DNA of 64,000 bases from Pachyseris speciosa (Eukaryota; Cnidaria; Anthozoa; Scleractinia; Pachyseridae), in the NCBI GenBank assembly GCA_016490735.1, contig JAEMWC010000211.1, positions 294,501-358,500 on the forward strand, read 5' to 3'. Below are positions 32,658 through 64,000 of the stretch, in pieces (the first letter of the stretch is position 1; each line of letters starts with the position of its first letter). The notes beneath the pieces are model-generated. The model saw nothing but the letters and a program-made list of their open reading frames with translations, did not search any database and was not told the origin of the DNA. Position numbers and translations under genes: made by a program.

Positions 32658-33062
32658 GGCTCCATTTATATGGAGAAAAGTTGTCCCGGTTAGAAGGGTC
32701 ACCCACCTACCCAAGCTACCCTGGGCGAGCCAACTTTTCCTACATTTCCTTAGAAAACTTGGCGAACCGTTTACATGAGAAACAAAAAGTTGGCTCAGCT
32801 AGAAGGGTAACCCGCCTAGCAGGGTCACCCTATTGCAATGGTAGGGTAACCCTCTTAGTAGAGCCAACTTTTCTCCATATAAACACTTTGGCTCGCCTAG
32901 CTGGGTCAGCTAGGTCAAGGTGAGAGAATCAGAGCATGAGCGAGTGGTGCTGGTTTGGTCAGAACAGGTTAACTTTTTCTCATATAAACGCTCGCTAAAG
33001 TTGATTCGGCTGGGAGGGTGACCATCTTACCAGGGACAACTTTTCTCCATATAAACGGGGCC
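32658..33062. mobile_element. Harbinger-like MITE, 405 bp
   Basis: Terminal inverted repeats contain TATGGAGAAAAGTTGTCCC at the left and its complement at the right. It is flanked by TAA on both sides, the 3-bp target typical of PIF/Harbinger. Internal repeats of GTTGGCT and of AGAAGGGT-type segments fill the body. Confidence 0.75.
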
Positions 33063-33214
33063 TAAATCTTGCTATCCACCACCTGATAGACAGATATAAG
33101 CTGACTTCCAATAATTGCTCATTCACTGCAGAAAAGTGGCATCATCAATCACATCACCAATGATGGAATTCCAGTCAGAGCTAGGGAAAAAAAACAAAAA
33201 TAAATGAATGTACT

Positions 33215-46726
<13,512 letters not shown>

Positions 46727-46818
46727 ATTGATTTCACAATCATGCAAGGATTGCAAGGCATCATGAGATAGTATAAACACCTGCAGGGGATTGTGGGACG
46801 ATCAGCTGTTCAACAAAC
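46727..46818. promoter_or_regulatory. Shared bidirectional promoter interval of YIPF3 and METTL1
   Basis: Only 92 bp separate the two divergent start codons, so the 5' leaders and core promoters of both genes must lie in or overlap this stretch. No TATA box is evident. A GGGATTGTGGGA segment near 46788 resembles the core of ZNF143-type sites found in vertebrate housekeeping promoters, but that is a weak visual match. Confidence 0.6.
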
Positions 46819-57234
<10,416 letters not shown>

Positions 57235-57660
57235 CTGATAGTGAGGAGGTATCCCTGAAACAAGCTGGATGCTATGTGTCATACAGCTGTAAAAGTGGTC
57301 TGGAAGAAGGATTTTCTCCATGGTGGCGCACTCAGCACACTTGAGGCAGAAATAATGCACATTTGTCACATCTCAGATTTCCCACCCATGCCCAGATTGA
57401 TTGATCTCACTGAGGGTATTCCTGTCGAGAAGACAGCTGACCGCAATCTATACAATGTCCCACAGATACTTTTAATAAAAAGGACAAGGAATAGTCAGTT
57501 GTTTTGTAGAAGTATTGGGTAGTTCTTACATTAAAGATGTACATAACACTCTCTAAGATCAGATTTGCCCTGTTCATTGAGACATACTTAGGTGATGGTC
57601 TATGTTGACGTGCAAAAAAGAAAAGGCAATATATTTTTCCACATATGGAGCATTTGTCAT

Positions 57661-57880
57661 AGCCTGCGAGCAAGCTCTCTACTGGATCTCACGCAAGATT
57701 AATTTCAGGCGCAAGTCACACGAGTAACAAGCAAAACAAGCAGCATGAGAATTGGGGCGGGGACCCCAATCCCAATCCCTGCCCCAGTCCTCTCATGGCT
57801 TGCTTCGCTCGCCACTTGAAAAACTCGTCCCCAGAATCAATCTCACCCTAGTAACCCAGTAGAGATCTTGCTCGCAGGCT
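57661..57880. mobile_element. MITE with AGCCTGCGAGCAAG ends
   Basis: AGCCTGCGAGCAAG at the left; CTTGCTCGCAGGCT at the right, with about 25 bp of pairing. Lies between the METTL1 and MCFD2-like 3' ends. Confidence 0.7.
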
Positions 57881-58289
57881 ACATTTGTTAAGGCTGTCCT
57901 ATGTAAGAGTCCAAGACCTACATGTCCCAACGTTAGACACTTATGCAGACTTTCTCTGAGCTTGTCACGTAACACTCCTCGAAGGAGTATTGCTTGACGT
58001 TCCTGCAATTGAAACAGGAGTCAGTGACTGAAAAGAGTTTTATCTCATAGGCTAGTATACTCATGCCACTTTCTCAACCAATGAAAACCAAAACCAACTA
58101 CACCCAACTAAACCCAACTGTGACTTCATCTCTCCCATTTGTAGCCTGCGTGCAGACAAAGGAAATGGGAGATATCTGCACGCAGCCTACTCTTGGTGAC
58201 GCTTACATGTTTTTGGTGTGAATTCTAATTGACTCATGGTGCTGTTTACCTCTGTTGTGATTGGCCACATTAATATGCATTGATGATCA

Positions 58290-58800
58290 GACAGACTTTT
58301 TAGTTTAAGTCAATGTTTATATTGATGTCTATAAGAGTTACAAAATAAAAATTATACATCAACACTCATACCAACTTCCTCTACTCGCATATAGCTTGGC
58401 TAGTCGAGGCGGGCAGAGGAAAACATAAGGTAATTCAGTAGGAAGAGATTAAGAAAAGGAAAGAAGAAGGAAGATAGATCTATATAAACGATACAAGAGA
58501 TGAACTAGAGTTATTACAATACAATGCTACAAAATTACAAGCTTATTTTAAATTTCACATCATCTTGCTAATTTATTAATTAAAGTAGGTGTGCCAACAT
58601 GAGTATCCTCCAATTCCAAAATATGTAAAAGGAGCTGATGTAAAGAAGCCTTAAATTTGTGTTTATGGAGTACTCGGATACTTTGAAGAAATACTGTTCC
58701 AAATTCTTGCACTTTACTGTTTGACTGAGCTCAGAGTTGGCCTTAACTGATTTGTGAACACGATAAACAGCAGAAAGTATCGACCTCAGAGCTTCGTGAT
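58290..58800 (-). mobile_element. Decayed LINE 3' fragment
   Basis: The minus strand reads RVLHKHKFKASLHQLLLHIL then ELEDTHVGTPTLI, a non-LTR ORF2 terminus, with an upstream frame break. It lies just past the MCFD2-like stop codon. Confidence 0.6.
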
Positions 58801-58898
58801 AACCACTTTACCAGGATGATGAACATTTTACTCTCTTGACACTTCAGCCCTAAGTAACCTTCGCCATGCCCTCCCCACCACCTTTGCGACTATGTTTG

Positions 58899-61653
58899 TT
58901 ATTTTGTACCCGCGGTGTCCCCGCGCCTTTGTCTGAGAGTGGACACAAACTCGGGGTAGTCAATGTATCCGTCATCATTGTGGTCCTGGTCCCCCAAGAT
59001 GGTGTCCACAAAAGTTGCTAATTGGTCCTCGGGGAATAGGTTGGAATCCTCCTGACCTGGGAGAGATTAAATAATGTTAGAAGGTAAGGAATTTAAAAGT
59101 CATTCGTGGCAGGTGCTAGAAAGCTCAAGGGAGGGGAGGGTGCCCCCGCGGGGAAAGGAAATTGCTTCCCTACTTGTTCCTTTTTAACACGAAAAATGCC
59201 TTCCGCGAGTGGTTTATAACTTGTCTCAACTGCTCTTAGTTTAAAGGATCAAACTAGAAAAATATCTGTTAGCATTCCTTTTTTTCCCGGCTGGAATTGC
59301 TGGAAACCCCTTGAGGGTTTGTGTCTGTTCGCTAAACCAATCAAATTGCTATTTTCCAATTTGCTTGTTGTTGCGGTTCAACATTTCAAGGTCAAACGGA
59401 AATCGCCCTAACGACAGTGCTACACAGGATACTTGGAAGGCAATAGTCCTTGCGTGGCCATTTCGACAGCCGACTGATTGCTTCAAGCACTTTGCAGCTG
59501 TCTTCTGCTTATAAATTTGCGTTCTTTTGTGGTCGCCTGGGGTGTAAATTTAACTAGGAAAATCTACGTCTAACTAGGTAAATTTAACGAGGGAAAATTT
59601 TAGGTCACAATCTAGTTACCCAACATTGTGCCGTGCTTACGTACGGGTCCGCAAATGATCCCAGGACCGCAAATGGTCCCCAAATTGGGCCGCAAATGCT
59701 CTTTGCTCAACTTTTATTTTTCGTAGAGTGGAAGCTTTGGTGTACCTTCTTCCTTTAAATGCTCGTGATGTGAAAGACCTTTGAATAACTCTAGCCCGTC
59801 TAACTTGCTGTTATTGTCGTAGTCATGCATCAAGAAAAACTGTACTTCGTTGCTAGTTTCCTGCAAACAGTCAAAATTCGGTGTTTGTTGGGCTAGCATC
59901 AAATCGCGCTCACACGCCATCAGTACCTACAATCGTCTCGTTGGAAAGGGGAGGGGATGGTGGAGGGGGGATTCGCAGCGATGAGCAGGAAAACTTCGCC
60001 AACCTTGATGAGTCACGAGTAACAACTAAGGAAAACTTTGTTGAAGTTTCCTGTACTAGAGAAAATCAGGGTAAGTTGAGTTCACTTCAAATGTCGCACT
60101 TCACAAGAACCTGAGTATTCGCACAAAACGCTACGTTACGCAAAGAAGCCGATGTCCGAATGGCCATAAAGGCCGTTTTCTAATTCGTGGCGATTCAGTC
60201 TTGTTTCTGTATATATTTCTATTCATATATATTTTTTTTTATCCATCAAAAACTGTAGACTGACATCCGCAAACTCGATAGTTACACACCTTTTAGCCAC
60301 AGAACGCTTTTTTATAATTAAAAATTTGTTAGAGAAATTTTAAAAAAGATGACGAAATATTTAAATTTGTAAGACATGTGTCGATGTTGCAAACATCATC
60401 GTCAGTAACAAAATGTCTGAAAAACCGTTGGTACTAAATAACAATTAAGCAAAAGTTTGCAACATAGAAATATGTCTTATACAAATTAAAAACTGAATGT
60501 CGTCATCTTTTTAAAAATTACAGTTTACTTTCTGCTCTTTCGACCATTAGAGAAATTTCTGTTTTAAAGATGTCCGATCACCCACGAAATTTATAAGGTC
60601 TTAGATTTAGTTGCGGTCTAAACAGTTCGGTATCCTTTGCCGGTCATCTTTACATTGTACTTACGTTAATGTACTTCATGGCTGTTGTTTCGTTCAGACC
60701 CAGCTGTTCCATGAGATGTTCTTTAAGGTGGCTATAAATAATACGCAGCAAGATCAATTATTCATTATACAATCAGTAAGTCTTTGAAAACATTGAGTAA
60801 TATTATGGCTAACATTTCTACAATGAACTGCAATACTTACCCTTCAAAAATCTTGTATTATTATCCCGTAACTTTCAGGTGGCACAGGATGCTCACAGGC
60901 TACCCCCCTCCCCCAGGCTTATGTCCTTATACAAGGGCTTGAATAACACTGCAAGCGGAGATTTTTTAACGCTGCCCAAATTCAGCGACGATTTGAGAAC
61001 AGTCATCGCCGCATTACAAATGAGCTAAAGCGAAGCTAGGTTTAATCTGTTTTCCTTGTTTGTTTTGCTGTAGTGTAATCTCCAATTTATCGGAACCTTA
61101 TAAAAGGAAACAGTTGTCAGGATAAGATTACTGCTTGAGAGCGATCTTCAAATGGCACGTGTTTTTTTAGTTATTTTTATTTTTTTGTTTTTTAAGATGT
61201 ATCACAAATTGAAAATCAGTCGACTTGGCGCTGATTCGATTGAATAAAAAAAACGAAATTGAAAATTGATTCTGTTTTCGAATCACTTCACTTGAATGGG
61301 CTAAATGGGATTCATTTGAATGGGCTAAGTGTTGTATATCAACGCGTAACGGGTTACATTATTCAAGTAACTTGAATAATCCCAGTAACATCGGGGATAC
61401 GAGCGAGAGGAGTAGTGAAGTTATTCGCTGGGCTCCATTTTTCAGTAACAAAACTTACAGTGTGTTCAACATAATTATTCTAGAGTGAAATAAAAATCTC
61501 AGTTACTTACTGATAGTCTCTGGCTTGATTTTCTAGAGCTTGTTGAGCCCTTTTCCGGTCCTGTGAGCTGCGCTTTACCATAAATAAAACAACCAGCCAA
61601 AAAATGAACAAGAAAGCTCTATACGAAGAAAACGTAAGCCGTGGAGGAAACAT
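58899..61653 (-). CDS. MCFD2-like EF-hand protein
   Basis: Four exons on the minus strand: 61653-61511, 60731-60665, 59860-59746, 59056-58899, giving 160 residues. Exon 1 supplies a hydrophobic segment (FLFIFWLVVLFMV) that is a signal peptide or membrane anchor, followed by a basic helix. Exons 3 and 4 each hold one EF-hand: loop DYDNNSKLDGLE and loop DHNDDGYIDYPE, both with Ca-ligand residues at positions 1, 3, 5, 9 and 12. The stretch MHDYDNNSKLDGLEL closely resembles vertebrate MCFD2 (MHDYDGNNLLDGLEL), and the second hand ends IDYPEF as in MCFD2. MCFD2 partners LMAN1 as a cargo receptor from ER to Golgi. The first exon differs from the human signal peptide, so it may instead be a related EF-hand paralogue. 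Exon 4 must begin at 59056 (after CCCAG), not eight bases later, to keep phase. Confidence 0.82.
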
Positions 61654-62636
61654 TGTCCCTGCATCTAATTTTCTAAGAAGCGAAGATTAAATGATTGTTT
61701 GATATTCGACAAAGATCTCGTGTTATAATGAATCATATCTTTAAAGCCAAGAATACATTATTTTATTTTGCGGCTTGTCGGAAACCATTCAAATACAATT
61801 TATCCAGGCTGACAGGTGCAATGCAAAATAAGCCAATCAGCAAGCGCCTGGTAACCACGCGGACGCACTGAAATGACTTTTTGATCCACAGTCAATCAAT
61901 AAAATGCTTGTATAAGTTGATGCAAAGCTTGCTTTCGATCCACTCAAACTTTGCTAAAATAGAAAAATCACCTTCAGTTTTAAGATCAGTGTGCTTTGTT
62001 TTTTTCAAAAACAGATTTACAGATAGCTAACCGTTATCTCTACACACACCATAAGTATAAAACCTATAAGCTTGTGGGTTCGTGCAACTATTTTTAACAA
62101 AGGCCACATAAATAATATAGATAAAAACTAATTACAGGAAAAACAAAATCGAATATAAGCAGTCCAGTATAGTTCTATACAAACATAAATGGAAAAAAAG
62201 GAAAGTTGAAATTAATGGCATAAAGTATCCACACCTCTCTTGATCCACTTTACTGTTTAAAACGGAAAGAATGATACGCGTTTCCCATTTGAATGGAAAA
62301 ACCGGGAGAATTTTCTGTTAAAAGGAACAGAAAAATTTTTTCTCAATCAAAACGGAACGGGACGCGCGTGTTCCTTTTGCATTGGGTCACAACCTCGTGG
62401 GAACGAGGTTGACTGAGTCACTCTTCAAGAGACTAGGTATTAACCAAAACACCACCATTCATCAAGGAGCATGGAACTAGTGGAACGCCGCAGATGGTAC
62501 AGGACTTTTCGGTCATTCCGGTAAAACCAAGAAAAGAGGAATACCTCAGAAGGTATTCCTTTTTTTTTTTCCGAAATATTTCCATTGGAAAAGTCTGTTT
62601 CATTTGATTTACCACCGGAACAACCGGTTTTCCATG
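61654..62636. other. Upstream region of the MCFD2-like gene, no gene seen
   Basis: AT-rich with a short palindrome CAACCTCGTGGGAACGAGGTTG-like segment at 62392-62412. The frame at 62433-62639 has no support from composition or motif. Confidence 0.4.
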
Positions 62637-62745
62637 CAAACTAGAAAACGGTAAAAAACAAGCAAGGCTGGTTACACGGCGAGGAATATATTATATTCCT
62701 AGCCGTGTAACCAGCCTTGCTTGTTTTTTGCCGTTTTCTAGTTTA
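62637..62745. repeat. Near-perfect palindrome, 52-54-bp arms
   Basis: AAACTAGAAAACGG at the left tip, CCGTTTTCTAGTTT at the right tip, with TGGTTACACGGC and its complement near the centre (ATATTATAT). It can form a long hairpin. Confidence 0.75.
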
Positions 62746-62977
62746 CAATTTTATAGCTGGTTAGATCTATTACAGGATCGAGCTCTTCTATTTTGCAACG
62801 GTGGTCCTTGCTAAAGTATTCCAGTTTTTCCACGCAAAAGCAGATTACCAGTGCTCATTATCTCCAGTTTATCTTATTCATGGCTGGTATCGTACTATTG
62901 ACAGCTTGAGGGCTTTGGGGAAGGGGGCTATGAGAAAGGTCGATTTCAGACTCCGGCTAATTTCAGGCTCCTTGTAG

Positions 62978-63662
62978 AGTCTAGGGTTGCCTAGGAACGC
63001 AGACGTATTTCCGGTTGTCGCTTCTCTCCGCCCGAAAAGACGACTCCACAAACGATTCCATGACGTCAATTCTTTTGTCTTCCGGTTGACCAATTATGTG
63101 ACGTTTTAGAATGGATCAGGCGTGAATGTTAGTGTGTTAGAATGTTTAATATAGCATCGAGTGAGCGATGGAAAGCGAAGGACGTAACTGACAAAGAAAT
63201 TGTCAAATTCCGAAGAGTTTTGCTTTTTATGTAAAGACAATTTCTCGCTTCCGAAATCTAAAGTAAAAGTATTGGTGACGAAAGAAGATGTAAATGTTTA
63301 TGTCGAGAAGGAGAGGTTTTTATTTACCTGCCGGAGTCCCTGCCGGATGAAGTGTTACAATCGGCTCGTACGGTATCAAAATGCACTTCGAAAAGTTGAA
63401 GAAATCGGTGTTGAAATACAGAAAGAGTATCAATCTCGATTCCAAATCTCTCGTAAACTTTTGTGAACGCCGCCTGCAAATAGTTTTCTTTTACATGCGC
63501 ACTCGTATTCTTCACGCACGACACGCATGTTTAGTTCTGGATTTTTATGAACTCGATTGTGATTGGTCTAAAAAAATGACGTCATGGAAATTCGTTTGTG
63601 GAGTCGTTTTCGCAGACGTTACTTTTCGGGCGGAGAGAAATGACAACCCAAGTCTAGGGTTG
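62978..63662. mobile_element. Inverted-repeat element carrying a Cys-rich frame
   Basis: The 12-bp sequence AGTCTAGGGTTG occurs directly at both borders (62978-62989, 63651-63662). Inside, about 90-bp inverted repeats contain CTCTCCGCCCGAAAA and GACTCCACAAACGA with their complements. Between them lies the Cys-rich frame 63200-63466. Confidence 0.6.
63200..63466 (+). pseudogene. Cys-rich protein fragment inside an inverted-repeat element
   Basis: The frame reads EEFCFLCKDNF, then KVLVTKEDVNVYVEKERF, FTCRSPCRMKCYNRL and VEEIGVEIQKEYQSRF. The CxxC plus CxxxCxxxC spacing suggests a zinc-binding fold. There is no in-frame ATG before an upstream stop (63185-63187), so it is a fragment, a spliced exon or a broken copy. 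I recall similar unnamed proteins from cnidarian genomes but can give no function. Confidence 0.4.
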
Positions 63663-63902
63663 AGCTTGCCCATTTCCTAGGAATGGGGTTGGGAAGTTTC
63701 ACTGTCACGTGGTCCGCGCAAAAAGTAGCTGTTCCTGATCATGATACGTCACCGAAACAAATTATACGTCACAACGACCGCGCGGCCCTGGGAAGAAAAC
63801 CTTCCAGGGACAAGGCAAGGGTAAGGCAATGATCTGGATGAAGTTGAATAAAAATACTTGACCGGAGGGAAAGATCACTACAGTTACATTTACAGCAACA
63901 AT

Positions 63903-64000
63903 ATGACCTCTCGTGGTTTCGCGTTGTTAGCCCTCCTCCTGCTTGGCGAGACAAAATCCTCTTCACTACTAAAAGGGCTTGATTTCCGCACAATACTGCT
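63903..64000 (+). CDS. Start of a secreted or membrane protein, truncated by window edge
   Basis: An open frame from ATG at 63903 runs off the right end (32 complete codons). It starts with a short polar segment and a leucine-rich core, GFALLALLLLG, followed by small polar residues, a classic cleavable signal peptide. No donor site is needed within the visible part. The mature protein is not visible, so no family can be given. It may be only the first exon. Confidence 0.5.
   Translation, partial: MTSRGFALLALLLLGETKSSSLLKGLDFRTIL

Noticed and set aside
59881..60114. Plus-strand 77-residue glycine-rich frame
   Set aside because: Lies antisense in an MCFD2-like intron, no motif or splice context.

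Overview
This is a eukaryotic, intron-rich, AT-rich nuclear window. The genes are animal genes with GT-AG introns. The repeat content (tRNA-derived SINEs, many small inverted-repeat DNA elements, L2/CR1-like LINE tails, Penelope-like and hammerhead-bearing elements) resembles what I know of anthozoan cnidarians, probably a stony coral. The species call is an inference; no single sequence here proves it.

Genes, left to right. PAQR3 (+) contributes its last three exons (462-3247). GEN1 (-), a Holliday-junction resolvase, is assembled from 12 exons between 19098 and 3945 and converges on PAQR3. A single-exon gene (-, 21613-23970) encodes a 785-residue multi-pass membrane protein of no family I recognise; it lies head-to-head, 371 bp apart, with a two-exon VHL (+, 24342-24931). 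YIPF3 (-, ten exons, 46726-33215) and METTL1 (+, eight exons, 46819-57234) share a 92-bp start-to-start interval. An MCFD2-like EF-hand protein (-, four exons, 61653-58899) converges on METTL1. The first 32 codons of a secreted protein (+) begin at 63903 and run off the right edge. The products serve unrelated housekeeping pathways (DNA repair, hypoxia signalling, Golgi structure and trafficking, tRNA m7G modification), so proximity means shared promoters or convergent ends, not an operon.

Mobile DNA fills the introns and intergenic spaces. GEN1 introns hold a LINE 3' fragment, a 280-bp polypurine tract and several small inverted-repeat elements. One 8-bp-TSD MITE there (14236-15799) is split by a 1.2-kb array of a 256-bp unit that carries a complete hammerhead ribozyme: a retrozyme-like element with three intact ribozymes on the + strand and one on the - strand. 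The 19.8-20.7 kb intergenic stretch is a tandem and inverted cluster of a tRNA-like 250-bp SINE unit. The 25-33 kb intergenic stretch is a collection of MITEs and SINEs with readable target-site duplications. METTL1 intron 2 contains an L2/CR1-like LINE and a palindrome with two 296-bp arms made from the 3' end of a Penelope-like element; intron 6 contains a LINE interrupted by a 2.2-kb inverted-repeat transposon. YIPF3 intron 1 holds a TTAA-flanked element with an internal 461-bp tandem duplication.

Most worth checking: the nested inverted hammerhead array in a GEN1 intron, the Penelope-like palindrome with its damaged hammerhead-like core, the orphan 785-residue membrane protein divergent from VHL, the SOCS-box-like LPLP sequence at the VHL C-terminus, and a SUMO-interacting-motif-like sequence in the GEN1 tail.
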